Shown piece after piece: positions 25,399 through 33,631 of a stretch of 37,896 nucleotides of DNA (position 1 is the first letter of the stretch; every line of letters begins with the position of its first letter). The notes beneath the pieces were generated by a model. That model was not told where the DNA came from and did not search any database. It was given only the letters and a program-made list of their open reading frames with translations. Both the position numbers and the translations under genes were made by a program. This DNA comes from Hyphomonadaceae bacterium (lineage in GTDB: Bacteria > Pseudomonadota > Alphaproteobacteria > Caulobacterales > Hyphomonadaceae). The stretch is taken from assembly GCA_947478925.1 (NCBI GenBank), contig CANJXY010000013.1, forward strand, positions 1 through 37,896, written 5' to 3'.

Positions 25399-25547
25399 GT
25401 CGCCGATTGACCCTGCCCAACAGACAGGCGCTGCTCGCGTCCTCGTGACTGCATGCCGCCGCGCTGTGTACTCGACAGCTTCCCCAGCGCTTCCTAGAAG
25501 CCTCTCCAACTGCCGGGTACATCGCCCGTGCAAAGGGAGAAACGCCT

Positions 25548-25835
25548 ATGTTCCGTCGTCTGATCGCCGCGACCGCCTTCGCTCTGGCTCTGTCGCCCGC
25601 CGCGCTTGCGCAGGATGCGCCGAAATTCTCGGTCAAGACTTCGACCATCGGCTCGATCCTCGACAACGCGGAAGCCAAGGCTGCCTTCGTAAAGGTAATG
25701 CCGGAAGTCGCCGCTGCGCCGCAGCTCGAGGGCGCGCGTGAAATGACCATCGATGCCGTCAAAGGCATGGCGCCGGAATACTTCCCCGACGACAAGGTCG
25801 CCGAGCTCGACGCCGAACTCGCGAAGATCAAATAA
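25548..25835 (+). CDS. Small secreted protein of unknown function
   Basis: A 95-residue protein with a signal peptide (MFRRLIAATAFALALSPAAL, cleavage near ALA-QD), leaving about 73 residues. The mature part reads FSVKTSTIGSILDNAEAKAA, FVKVMPEVAAAPQLEGAREM, then TIDAVKGMAPEYFPDDKVAE, then LDAELAKIK. I recall that similar segments (TIG-x-LLD, AAKA-V, NPQ, AR-MT, L-x-x-IDAEL-KI) occur at the C-termini of secreted enzymes in alphaproteobacteria, so it may be a free-standing version of that domain; this is from memory and unverified. A strong AAGGGAGA sits eight bases before the ATG. A classical terminator follows. Confidence 0.75.
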   Translation: MFRRLIAATAFALALSPAALAQDAPKFSVKTSTIGSILDNAEAKAAFVKVMPEVAAAPQLEGAREMTIDAVKGMAPEYFPDDKVAELDAELAKIK

Positions 25836-25865
25836 CCCCGCGAGCCACCTCGGGAATAAAGTCTG

Positions 25866-25900
25866 AACGGCGCGATCGTGAACGATCGCGCCGTTTCTGT
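25866..25900 (+). terminator. Strong terminator after the small secreted protein
   Basis: A 13-bp perfect stem, AACGGCGCGATCG, loop TGAA, CGATCGCGCCGTT, followed by TCTGT. It begins 31 bp after the stop codon at 25835. Confidence 0.85.
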
Positions 25901-25991
25901 TGAGAGTTGGCGGTCATATGCGTCAACTCGGCGCGAAATCGGAACCAGCGAGTGCTTGGCACGTCTAGCCTGCAGGCACGTTAGGAAGCAT

Positions 25992-26180
25992 ATGTCGGAC
26001 GCCCTGGAAAACCCTCGCCCTCGGATCATGTGGTGGACCCGGAGATTTAGCGGCCCGCTTCGCGAGACATTTCCCGTCGATATGAACGACGCTTCGGATC
26101 ACTTCATCAGTTTGCTCGCTCAGGCAGATCAACGTCTAGGCTCCGGCAACGCGTCGGGCGGTCATTCTGAAAGCGCTTAG
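25992..26180 (+). CDS. Small protein, 62 residues, unknown function
   Basis: ATG at 25992 with AGGAAG five bases upstream gives MSDALENPRPRIMWWTRRFS, GPLRETFPVDMNDASDHFIS, then LLAQADQRLGSGNASGGHSE. It has a basic tryptophan-rich patch (IMWWTRRF) then an acidic helix, and no signal or membrane segment. A longer frame starts at 25878 but that begins inside the terminator hairpin. The stop TAG at 26180 abuts the TAG of the MFS gene on the other strand. No family is recognised. Confidence 0.55.
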   Translation: MSDALENPRPRIMWWTRRFSGPLRETFPVDMNDASDHFISLLAQADQRLGSGNASGGHSESA

Positions 26181-27587
26181 CTATTTTCCGGAATTGTCGG
26201 TTGGCGCGATCCGCCGGCGTGGCTCTTCGACCTTCCAGACCATCACCACGAACGCGGCCGCCATGGCAATCATCGTCGCCCAGAACGACGATTGATAGCC
26301 CCAGGCCAGCACGAGCCCGGCTCCCAGCAATGGCGCCAGCGAGCCAATCACACCCTCGGCCGTGTTGGACAACGCCATGCGCATCGGCACGTCATGCGGG
26401 TGGCCATATTCAAGCACGATGTTCGCTGTCGACATCTGGAAGCCCGATTGGGCAGCGCCGATGACAAAGAACGACAGTGCAAACGTCTCGATCGAGTTCG
26501 ACAACAACAGCCCGCCAACGCCTGCAATGTTCAGCGCCGTCGAGATCACGAATGTCGAACGAAACCCGTTATGGTCCGACAAGTAGCCCCACACGAGGTT
26601 TGAGACCGTGTCGGCCCCCATGTACGCGAACGACAGGATCGCCAGGGTCGTACCGAATTGTTCCGGATGCGCGTCCGCCGTGACGCCCAACGCAAACGTC
26701 GCATAAAGGAAGAAGAAGGGTTGGCCAATGCGCGAGCCCATCACCAGCGAACGCGCCAGCATGAACCACGCAAATCCATGATCGTCACGGATCAGCGCCG
26801 GGAAATCTTTCATTCGGTCGCGCAGCGACTTCCGCTCCCGGACCGTCGGCGGTTCTGGCTCACGCATCAGGATCTGCAACGCAGAGAGGCCGAGGCTCGT
26901 CAGCACGAAGGCGAGAAAGAACGTCGTCGCATAGCCATTCCCCCACACGTGGTTGGCCACCAGCCACGAGCCTGCGAAGTACGACAGCAGCGCCGCGATG
27001 AACCCGCCCGTTAGATTGCGCCACGCCTGCAGCCGTCCGCGCAACCGGATCGGGATCACCTTGGCCAGCAACAGTTGGAAGGCGACGCGTTGAGGCCCCT
27101 GGAAGAAGCCGAGGAGGAAAAGGAAGAGGAGTGCGCAGGCGAGCGCCCACGGCCCGACGAGGAACCAGCCGGAAATTGCAAGGCCGAGAATCTGCGCCCG
27201 CATCAGGAGACCGAGCGTCACCGACACCGGCAGGATCTTCTTGCGGTGCTCGATCTGTGCGGCCCCAATGATGGGCGAGACGATGCCGCCCAGTTGCTGC
27301 AGGCTGGTGCCGATGCCAACCCAGAAATCCGATCCCGAGATGGAATGCAGGTAGGCCGGCACGAAAGTCGGCGTATTGACCAGTCGAAAGCCCGTCATCC
27401 CCAGCATGCCGTGGACATAATGTCCGGCATAATTCCGCTTCAGATTGTCCTCGACGAACTTGTCATAGGCTTCGTCTGCCTGGACGACCGCGGATGATCC
27501 GCGTTTTCCGCTTTCGGAGGTATCCGCCAAGGCTGTCGCCCTTCCCACAGGCAAGACCCTGCGAAGGCGGGGCGTGCCAGGAATCAT
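26181..27587 (-). CDS. MFS transporter
   Basis: A 468-residue inner-membrane transporter with twelve predicted helices and a central cytoplasmic loop (about 265-290, SLRDRMKDFPALIRDDHGFA). The first half has the repeat-like segment YLHSISGSDFWVGIGTSLQQ with LGGIVSPIIGAAQIEHRKKI, a variant of the MFS A-motif region, and the second half YMGADTVSNLVWGYLSDHNG with FRSTFV, another such loop. Substrate not inferable. The N-terminal 45 residues are a polar extension; ATG at 27587 has no clear ribosome-binding site, so the true start could be later. It is divergent from the PQQ-dehydrogenase-like gene. Confidence 0.9.
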   Translation of the reverse strand: MIPGTPRLRRVLPVGRATALADTSESGKRGSSAVVQADEAYDKFVEDNLKRNYAGHYVHGMLGMTGFRLVNTPTFVPAYLHSISGSDFWVGIGTSLQQLGGIVSPIIGAAQIEHRKKILPVSVTLGLLMRAQILGLAISGWFLVGPWALACALLFLFLLGFFQGPQRVAFQLLLAKVIPIRLRGRLQAWRNLTGGFIAALLSYFAGSWLVANHVWGNGYATTFFLAFVLTSLGLSALQILMREPEPPTVRERKSLRDRMKDFPALIRDDHGFAWFMLARSLVMGSRIGQPFFFLYATFALGVTADAHPEQFGTTLAILSFAYMGADTVSNLVWGYLSDHNGFRSTFVISTALNIAGVGGLLLSNSIETFALSFFVIGAAQSGFQMSTANIVLEYGHPHDVPMRMALSNTAEGVIGSLAPLLGAGLVLAWGYQSSFWATMIAMAAAFVVMVWKVEEPRRRIAPTDNSGK

Positions 27588-27693
27588 TACTAGGCCCGCA
27601 TCGCGCTCTGTTGAAGTGCGGCGCGTTGCAGCGACCGACGATTCCGGTGCAATGTCCGCCCCGCAACCCAGCCTTTTGGGACGGAACCCTTAA

Positions 27694-28944
27694 ATGAAAC
27701 GCCTGCTTCTCGCTCTGGCCGCCAGCGCCTGCTTCGTTACACCCGCTTTCGGCCAGGCGGCGCCGAAGCCGACGCCCGAACAGCTCGCGAAGACCTACGA
27801 GGAAGACCAGCTCAGCCTCGAGAAGTGCGGTGTTCCGCGTAACGCAGCGGACGATTATCGTCCCAGCCCGCTAATGGCTGACCAGACCCGCGCTCTCCGC
27901 CTGGCCTCGACCCAGAAATTCCATGTCGAGACGGTCGCAACCGGCTTGCCCAACGCGTGGGGCATTGCCTTCCTGCCGTCCGGCAACATCATCGTCACGA
28001 TCCGCGGTTCCGGACTCCGCATCATCAAGCCCGATGGCAAGGTCTCGGAGACCCTCAGCGGCTCGCCCTATATCAAATCGTCCATTCCGCTCTTCGGCAT
28101 GCACGACGTGATCCTCGACAAGGATTTCGCAAAGAACCGCACCATCTATCTCGCCTACGTCTCGACGCCCGCAGGCGGCGGCAACACGGGCTACATCGCG
28201 AAGGCCAAGCTCGCTGCCGATGAGCAATCGATCACTGACCTGCACGTGCTCAAGCAGGAAGGCGCCATGGTTCCCCGCCGCATCCTGCAGGCCAAGGACG
28301 GATCGCTCTTCGTCATCACCGCCGACATCCTCACGCCCTACGTCAGCGCACAGTCGCTCAAGAGCCCGAACGGCAAGGTCCTGCACATCAACTCCGATGG
28401 AACGACGCCGAAATCCAATCCCTTCCTCGCCGATGAATCCGCCGATCCGACCATCTACGCCAAAGGCGTGCGCGACCCGCAGGGCATGGTCTTCAAGCCC
28501 GGCACGCAGGACATCTGGATCATCGAGAACGAGCCGCGCGGCGGGGATGAGCTGAACCGCATCCAGAAGGGCAAGGACTACGGCTTCCCGACCATCAGCT
28601 ACGGCCGCGACAATGACGGCAAGCTGCTCAACAACGGTCTCACCAAACAGGCCGGCCTTGAACAACCCGTGTATTTCTGGACCCCCTCGGTCGCTTTCTC
28701 CGGCATGACCTGGCTCACCGGCGGTAAGTATCCCGGCTGGAAGAACTCGATCTTCATGGGCGGCCTCTCCGGCCAGCAACTCGTGCGCGTCGAGATGAAT
28801 GCGCAGGGCCGGGTCGTCGGCGAAGAGAAGCTCCTCCGCGACCGCTGCCAGCGCTTCCGCGATGTGCGCCAGGGGCCGGACGGCTTGCTCTACGTGCTCA
28901 CGGACGCACCGGCGGGAGAGTTGCTGCGGATTGTGCCGAACTAA
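27694..28944 (+). CDS. PQQ-dependent sugar dehydrogenase-like beta-propeller
   Basis: A 416-residue secreted protein with signal peptide MKRLLLALAASACFVTPAFG. The body is the six-bladed propeller of the soluble aldose dehydrogenase family: LPNAWGIAFLPSGNIIVTIR, GVRDPQGMVF (the PQQ-contacting Arg), NEPRGGDELN, the conserved WTPSVAFSGMTWLTGGKYPG, and RFRDVRQGPDGLLYVLTD (second Arg pair region). The position where the family usually shows the catalytic His (H-x-G-x-R motif) reads VPRRILQAKDGSLFV (Val193-Pro194-Arg195-Arg196), with no His. So it may bind PQQ without the normal proton abstraction, or use another base. It is divergent from the MFS gene, 106 bp apart. Confidence 0.88.
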   Translation: MKRLLLALAASACFVTPAFGQAAPKPTPEQLAKTYEEDQLSLEKCGVPRNAADDYRPSPLMADQTRALRLASTQKFHVETVATGLPNAWGIAFLPSGNIIVTIRGSGLRIIKPDGKVSETLSGSPYIKSSIPLFGMHDVILDKDFAKNRTIYLAYVSTPAGGGNTGYIAKAKLAADEQSITDLHVLKQEGAMVPRRILQAKDGSLFVITADILTPYVSAQSLKSPNGKVLHINSDGTTPKSNPFLADESADPTIYAKGVRDPQGMVFKPGTQDIWIIENEPRGGDELNRIQKGKDYGFPTISYGRDNDGKLLNNGLTKQAGLEQPVYFWTPSVAFSGMTWLTGGKYPGWKNSIFMGGLSGQQLVRVEMNAQGRVVGEEKLLRDRCQRFRDVRQGPDGLLYVLTDAPAGELLRIVPN

Positions 28945-28959
28945 ATTGTTGGGGGGGGC

Positions 28960-29397
28960 CTAAACCGCCAACCCCAACGCCTTGCGCATCGCCTCAACCG
29001 CTGCGTCGAACGCCAGCATCGTCGAGGTGTGGCGCGGCGGGTAATCCTTCACCGGCGCCAGGTGACGCAACTCCCAGAACACACCGCCGGGAGGCTCTGC
29101 GCCTTCTTTCAGCATCGCGCGCAATGCCTCGCGCGCCGACTCGACCTCCTCCAGCGACCGCCCGATCGCATGTTGAGACAAGATCGCCGTCGCTGCCTGT
29201 CCCAGCGCGCACGCTTTTGGATCAACAGCGATCTCGGCGATGCGCCCGCCAGCGTCGAGTTTCACATCCACCTGCACGGTCGACCCGCACACGCGCGACA
29301 CCTTGAGGGACGAGCCCTGCGCACCATCGAGCCGCCCGGTGTGCGGAATATCCGCTGCCAGCTCCAGAACGCGGTTGTGGTAAAGCTCGCCGAACAT
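28960..29397 (-). CDS. Iron-sulfur scaffold-like protein (IscU/SufU type)
   Basis: A 145-residue protein of the NifU N-terminal/IscU fold, which holds nascent Fe-S clusters. YHNRVLELAADIPHTGRLDG is the family N-terminus, Cys37 (SRVCGST) and Cys63 (KACALGQA) are two of the three cluster ligands. The third cysteine, expected in the PARIKC-like segment of SufU, is Ser125 in PPRHTSTMLAFDA. Asp-type ligand D usually between the first two is not obvious. It may bind clusters weakly or act in transfer. The gene converges with the PQQ-dehydrogenase-like gene; a run of eight G is between them. Confidence 0.9.
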   Translation of the reverse strand: MFGELYHNRVLELAADIPHTGRLDGAQGSSLKVSRVCGSTVQVDVKLDAGGRIAEIAVDPKACALGQAATAILSQHAIGRSLEEVESAREALRAMLKEGAEPPGGVFWELRHLAPVKDYPPRHTSTMLAFDAAVEAMRKALGLAV

Positions 29398-29467
29398 GCA
29401 GGCTATGTCGTCCCTATCGGGTCAGCGATCAAGGGTCGCCGGCTGGAAAGCCACCTCGGGGTCCGCG

Positions 29468-29794
29468 TCAAACAACAAACACGACGCTTGGAGTCCCGAC
29501 CACAAAGGACTCAGATCGATCTGAGTCATGGCACAACTCCAACATTTGCTCGCCGATCCGGATCGACGGCACACGCTCCTTCACCAGGCCAGCCGCCGCA
29601 ATCTCCTGCCCGAGGAGCGCACAGAGGGCTGTCGCAAGCTGTCCAAAATCCTCCGAGGGAGTATCAACGTCATTCAATCGAAGCCACGACATTACCGAGA
29701 TGGAAGTGTCTGGATCAAATCTGACTCGGACATTGTGCTTTCCTGCGCATATCTGCTCCTGCACCGCCCCCACCAGGAAGACGCCAGTCGGCAT
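29468..29794 (-). CDS. Hypothetical protein, 108 residues
   Basis: The frame gives MPTGVFLVGAVQEQICAGKH, then NVRVRFDPDTSISVMSWLRL, a helical stretch DFGQLATALCALLGQEIAAA, and SIRIGEQMLELCHDSDRSES. The alternation of amphipathic strand and helix looks like a small alpha/beta protein and not a shadow. It has no signal or membrane helix. It begins 23 bp after the CHAD gene on the same strand, so it may be the last gene of that operon. The ribosome-binding site is weak and the start uncertain. No family is recognised. Confidence 0.5.
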   Translation of the reverse strand: MPTGVFLVGAVQEQICAGKHNVRVRFDPDTSISVMSWLRLNDVDTPSEDFGQLATALCALLGQEIAAAGLVKERVPSIRIGEQMLELCHDSDRSESFVVGTPSVVFVV

Positions 29795-29817
29795 TCTTTG
29801 GCGGCCGGTACACTGCC

Positions 29818-30678
29818 CTACTCAGCCATGACGGGCGGGGTCAGTTCTTTCGTCCACGCCTTGGGCTTTTCAGAGAACAGCGCAGCGCCTGTCGCCCGCG
29901 CGCCTGTCACCAGCGATTTGCGACGCGCATCCAGCACTTCGCGGAAGCCCATCGGCCGCTCGCGCCAGCCCTTGGCGCCGGCCATCACAACTTCGATGTC
30001 CTGCACCTCGCCCAGCAGTTCTGCCAGGTCGCGCACGCCCGCCACGCGTTTATCGAGCGCATCGGGAAACTGTTGCCGCATCAGCCTGGCTTGCAGGGCG
30101 TGATATTTCGCCTGCTTGCGCCATTCGTGCAGCAGTTCAGGTGCTTCTGTCTCCAGCGCATCGTACATTGCAAGCCGGGCCTGACGATATGTCTGACCCA
30201 GCGCGCCAGCGAGATCGGCGCGAACGCCAGCTTCCATCGCGGGCACGAGATCGTCGGCGCGCCTGTCCAGACCGTCGATGAATTGCCTGATCGTGTCTTC
30301 GGCCTCCACCGTGCGGCGGCTGCGCAGGAAGCGCTCTTCCAGCCGGCGTGTCGCATCGCTGCCGATGCGCGAGGCAAGAAACGGGCGCAGCGTGTCCAGC
30401 GCCTCGATCCGCGCGCCTGCATCGCGAAGCTCGGACAGCAACCGTGCCTGATCGCGCCACCAGCGGTTCTCTCGCCGGTAGGCCTTCGCGCCCATCAGCG
30501 GCTTTGCGAGACGCAGGGCTGCACGGACGCGCTTGCAGCGCACGCGGGCCTTGTGCGCGAACGCTGCCTGCTCCTGCCCCGCCTCGGCGCACTCGGCCGA
30601 CAGCTTGTGCACCTGTTCGCGGATTACGCGCGACAGGCCTTCGCCGGGCGATTCATGTGGCGCGAGAACAAAACTCAC
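29818..30678 (-). CDS. CHAD-domain protein
   Basis: A 286-residue helical protein of the CHAD family (conserved histidine alpha-helical domain), which binds polyphosphate through basic residues. Features are the early basic helix FAHKARVRCKRVRAALRLAK, then NRWWRDQARLLSELRDAGAR, and the second conserved block ELLHEWRKQAKYHALQARLM near residue 183-202, with DLAELLGEVQDIEVV. There is no attached CYTH triphosphatase domain. CHAD proteins bind polyP granules and are often linked to phosphate metabolism. It sits 7 bp downstream of the lipoprotein gene on the same strand, so the two are co-transcribed. Confidence 0.9.
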   Translation of the reverse strand: MSFVLAPHESPGEGLSRVIREQVHKLSAECAEAGQEQAAFAHKARVRCKRVRAALRLAKPLMGAKAYRRENRWWRDQARLLSELRDAGARIEALDTLRPFLASRIGSDATRRLEERFLRSRRTVEAEDTIRQFIDGLDRRADDLVPAMEAGVRADLAGALGQTYRQARLAMYDALETEAPELLHEWRKQAKYHALQARLMRQQFPDALDKRVAGVRDLAELLGEVQDIEVVMAGAKGWRERPMGFREVLDARRKSLVTGARATGAALFSEKPKAWTKELTPPVMAE

Positions 30679-30685
30679 CCGCGCC

Positions 30686-31138
30686 TCAATGGTTCTTAGC
30701 TTTTTTCTCGTCGTAATTCTTCAGCGGGTCGCGCATGTGCAGCCGCACATAGTGCGCCTCGGCGCGCGGCTGGTTCGGCCAGAACCGCACCGTCCAAGAG
30801 TGCACATTGTCGTCTTCCGAGTAGACACGCTCACATTCCAGGTTCGGCACCGCGGTGGCTTCCGGCCGGTTGCCGTCCTTGCAGGCGAAGCCATCCGCCT
30901 CGAACACCTTGCGCGCCTCCGCTTCCTGGCCGCCGCGCCATGTCCGGGCGATTGACTGACGGAAGTCCTGGTCCACGGAGCCCTCGGCGTCTCGGTCCCA
31001 GAAGCCGAAATTGGTGCCAGCCGGACCCGGCCCCTGCGGCGGACGCGGACCGCCCGTCTGAATCGCGGTCGACGTACACGCGGCCAACGCCAGTGCCATC
31101 AGGACGCCGCCGACAAGCTTCAAGCTTGCGAATTTCAT
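30686..31138 (-). CDS. Putative lipoprotein, 150 residues
   Basis: Signal peptide MKFASLKLVGGVLMALALAAC with lipobox LAAC, Cys21. The mature part has a proline/glycine-rich linker (QTGGPRPPQGPGPAGTN) and a small C-terminal domain with two cysteines (FACKDGNR and NLECERVYS) that may form a disulfide, then HSWTVRFWPNQPRAEAHYVR. No known family is recognised. It is the first gene of a probable three-gene unit with the CHAD protein and the 108-residue hypothetical. Confidence 0.78.
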   Translation of the reverse strand: MKFASLKLVGGVLMALALAACTSTAIQTGGPRPPQGPGPAGTNFGFWDRDAEGSVDQDFRQSIARTWRGGQEAEARKVFEADGFACKDGNRPEATAVPNLECERVYSEDDNVHSWTVRFWPNQPRAEAHYVRLHMRDPLKNYDEKKAKNH

Positions 31139-31239
31139 CTACAGCCTCTCCCGGACGCCCAGCCCACTCAAACGACCGCATATCATAGACCCGCCCGCCC
31201 CATCGTCAAACGGCCCAGGCGCAGTTACCTGGCGCCAGG

Positions 31240-31872
31240 CTAGTTGTGAAAGCCTAATGTCCGGCCAAACCAATCGATTAAACCCGGCAGACTCTCGATG
31301 AAAAGCAGTGTCACATATGACACCGCGACCATCGCCACGACCGACACCACCAGCCCGACCGCCACAATCACCCCGTCGCGCTGGGCCAGCCCCAGGCCCA
31401 GCACAGCACAGGCCAGCGCCGGCGGAAAATTGCCTCCCGGCGGCAGGGGCAGGATCAGTACGACCGCCATGACCAGCACCACGATGCCGACAAAAATCGA
31501 ACCCACCCGCCCGGTCATGAACAGCAGACGCGGCTTCATCACGCGCTCGATCACCGCCAGCTTGGGCGCCAGCCCGGTGAACGCGCCAACCAGCGCCTTG
31601 CGGTCGAACGACCGTTTTGACAGGATGCCCGGCAGGTAGAGGTCCTCGCGCCCGAGCACCATCTGGATCGAGACGATCAACAGGATGATGCCCACCACCG
31701 TAGGCACCCCCGGCGGCATCGGCACCACAGACGGCAGAGCGAACAGCAAAACGGCGAGACCGAACGAGCGGGCATCGAGTGCATCAATGATCTCACGCAC
31801 CGTGACTTTCTCGCTTTCGCCCTGAACAGCACGAACGAGCAGCGCGGAGGTTGGATCGCCAGCATTACTCAT
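31240..31872 (-). CDS. exoD: ExoD-family membrane protein
   Basis: A 210-residue inner-membrane protein of the ExoD family, linked in Sinorhizobium to exopolysaccharide production and alkali tolerance. The N-terminal helix carries VTVREIIDALDARSFGLAVL, the hallmark PSVVPMPPGVPTVVGIILLI comes next, followed by an amphipathic loop (REDLYLPGILSKRSFDRKAL) and a long C-terminal hydrophobic segment with ILPLPPGGNFPPALACAVLG and GLAQRDGV. Biochemical role unknown. The ATG at 31872 overlaps the TGA of the upstream membrane protein gene, so translation is coupled. Confidence 0.93.
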   Translation of the reverse strand: MSNAGDPTSALLVRAVQGESEKVTVREIIDALDARSFGLAVLLFALPSVVPMPPGVPTVVGIILLIVSIQMVLGREDLYLPGILSKRSFDRKALVGAFTGLAPKLAVIERVMKPRLLFMTGRVGSIFVGIVVLVMAVVLILPLPPGGNFPPALACAVLGLGLAQRDGVIVAVGLVVSVVAMVAVSYVTLLFIESLPGLIDWFGRTLGFHN

Positions 31873-32261
31873 TTTCGATAGCCCGCCGGCGCGACGGAGG
31901 ATTCGAGCATGGCTTTGAAGCGCTCGGGCGCGCGGGTCAGAAGAACAGAAAAGGCGCTTAGGGAAATCTCCCTTCGACGAATTTTTCCACGATAGATGGC
32001 GCCAAACGTCTCCTTCATCTCGTTATGCGCATCGCCGGCAACCATGTAGCGAACGATTAGCCGTACGACGACGAGCACGAAGGAAATGACAAACACTCCC
32101 ACGGCGCCGATGTCAGCGCTTTTCAAGTTCGTCATCAGCCATAGGACGCTGGCCATGGCAGCGCACTGGACCAGGGTCAACGGAAGCACGCCCAACAGAA
32201 ATCCGCCGACGGAAAAGGCTCCTTCTCCGTCAGGCAGTTCTGAGTTTGCCGGTTCACTCAG
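31869..32261 (-). CDS. Small membrane protein, probable CTG start
   Basis: A 130-residue protein if it starts at CTG 32261: MSEPANSELPDGEGAFSVGG, then helices FLLGVLPLTLVQCAAMASVLWL and IGAVGVFVISFVLVVVRLIVRYM, and a basic tail (RGKIRRREISLSAFSVLLTR). GGAGG lies about 5-6 nt before the CTG, whose last two bases open the cysS stop codon (CTGA). The only downstream alternative starts in this frame, TTG at 32195 and later codons, lack such a signal and would cut off the first helix. Its TGA overlaps exoD (ATGA). No family is recognised. Confidence 0.7.
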   Translation of the reverse strand: MSEPANSELPDGEGAFSVGGFLLGVLPLTLVQCAAMASVLWLMTNLKSADIGAVGVFVISFVLVVVRLIVRYMVAGDAHNEMKETFGAIYRGKIRRREISLSAFSVLLTRAPERFKAMLESSVAPAGYRK

Positions 32262-33631
32262 ACGCGCCTCCAGGTCGAACCTTGCGGTCCATCCATGATC
32301 TCGACGCCTTCGGCGGCCAGCGCCTTTCGGATGCGGTCGGCCTCGGCAAAATTCTTCGACTGACGCGCATCCACGCGCGCCGAGACCAGATCGTCAATCC
32401 GCTTCGCGTCCCCGGCGTCCCCGCGCGCCCATTCTTCTGGGTCCCGCTGCAGGATGCCAAGCAACCGCCCGGCCGCCAGGATCTGCCCCTTGATCCGCGC
32501 CCAATGCTCCGGCTCGGCCTTGTTCGCTTCTGTCGCCAGCGCAGAGAGTTCGGCGAGCGCAAGCGGCGTATTGAGATCATCGCACAGCGCCGCCGTCACC
32601 GCGTTCGGCGCCTCGACATAGTCTGCCAGCACGTCCTTCATCCGCCGCAGCGCATTGTACAGCCGGTCCAGCGTCGCCTTGCTCTGGTCGAGCAGAGCCT
32701 CGGTCCAGTCGAGCGGCTGGCGGTAATGCCCCGTCAGAAGCGCAAAGCGCATGGTCTCGCCGTCATAGTGCTTCAGCAAGTCGTGGATAAGTTTCACGTT
32801 GCCCAGCGACTTGGACATCTTTTCCGAGTCCATCGACAGGAAACCGTTGTGCAACCAGTAGCGCGCCATCGGAGCGCCATGCGCACACTCGCTCTGCGCG
32901 ATCTCGTTCTCATGGTGCGGGAAGATCAGGTCGAGCCCGCCGGCATGAATGTCGATCGTCTCGCCCAGCACGGCCTTCGCCATCGCCGAGCACTCGATAT
33001 GCCAGCCCGGCCGTCCCTCGCCCCACGGGCTTTCCCAGCGCGCCTCTTTCGGCTCGCCCGGCTTGGCGGCCTTCCACAGCGCAAAGTCGGCCGGATCCTT
33101 CTTGCCTGCGTCCACTTCCACGCGCGCGCCTGCAATCATGTCATCCCGGTTCCGCCCCGACAGCTTGCCGTAGTCCGCCATCGAGAGGACGTCGAATAAG
33201 ACGCCATCCTTGCCCGGGTACGCATGGCCCTTGGCGACCAGCGTCTTGATGATCTCGATCATGCCGTCGATGTGCTCGGTCGCATGCGGCCGGAATGTCG
33301 GCTCCATCACCCCTAGCGCCGCCAGATCCTCCTTGTAGATCCGCTCGAACTTCGCGGTGATCTCGGCGATCGGCACGCTTGTTTCCGCAGCCGCCGCAAT
33401 GATCTTGTCGTCCACGTCAGTAATGTTGGCCGCATAGACCACGTTCTCGGCCCCGTACCGCGCCCGCAGCAGGCGAAACAGCACGTCGAATGCGACCGGA
33501 GGCCGCGCATTGCCGATATGGGCGTAGGAATAGACCGTCGGTCCGCACACATACATCGTCACCCGCTGAGGGTTTTGCGGTGAAAAGACCTGCTTTTCGC
33601 GTGTCAGCGTATTGTGAAGGCGGATGTCCAT
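32258..33631 (-). CDS. cysS: Cysteinyl-tRNA synthetase
   Basis: A 457-residue class I synthetase that charges tRNA-Cys. Zinc ligand Cys29 is in MYVCGPTVY, HIGN (His38-Asn41) is the HIGH motif, WHIECSAMAKAVLGETIDIH with GGLDLIFPHHENEIAQSE carries the other zinc ligands, and KMSKS occurs in DSEKMSKSLGN. The C-terminal part (from about 385) includes the DALR-like helical domain and the anticodon-binding tail. The ATG at 33631 is placed by the conserved MDIRLHNTLTREKQVF start; a perfect 12-bp palindrome sits directly upstream. It heads the operon with the small membrane protein and exoD. Confidence 0.97.
   Translation of the reverse strand: MDIRLHNTLTREKQVFSPQNPQRVTMYVCGPTVYSYAHIGNARPPVAFDVLFRLLRARYGAENVVYAANITDVDDKIIAAAAETSVPIAEITAKFERIYKEDLAALGVMEPTFRPHATEHIDGMIEIIKTLVAKGHAYPGKDGVLFDVLSMADYGKLSGRNRDDMIAGARVEVDAGKKDPADFALWKAAKPGEPKEARWESPWGEGRPGWHIECSAMAKAVLGETIDIHAGGLDLIFPHHENEIAQSECAHGAPMARYWLHNGFLSMDSEKMSKSLGNVKLIHDLLKHYDGETMRFALLTGHYRQPLDWTEALLDQSKATLDRLYNALRRMKDVLADYVEAPNAVTAALCDDLNTPLALAELSALATEANKAEPEHWARIKGQILAAGRLLGILQRDPEEWARGDAGDAKRIDDLVSARVDARQSKNFAEADRIRKALAAEGVEIMDGPQGSTWRRV

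Noticed and set aside
28951-28958. Run of eight G between converging genes, as a phase-variable tract
   Set aside because: It lies outside any reading frame, promoter or ribosome-binding site, so slippage would have no evident effect.
31228-31239. Palindrome CCTGGCGCCAGG beside the exoD stop as terminator
   Set aside because: No loop or U-tract fits on either strand; a 12-bp palindrome with such base composition is weak evidence.
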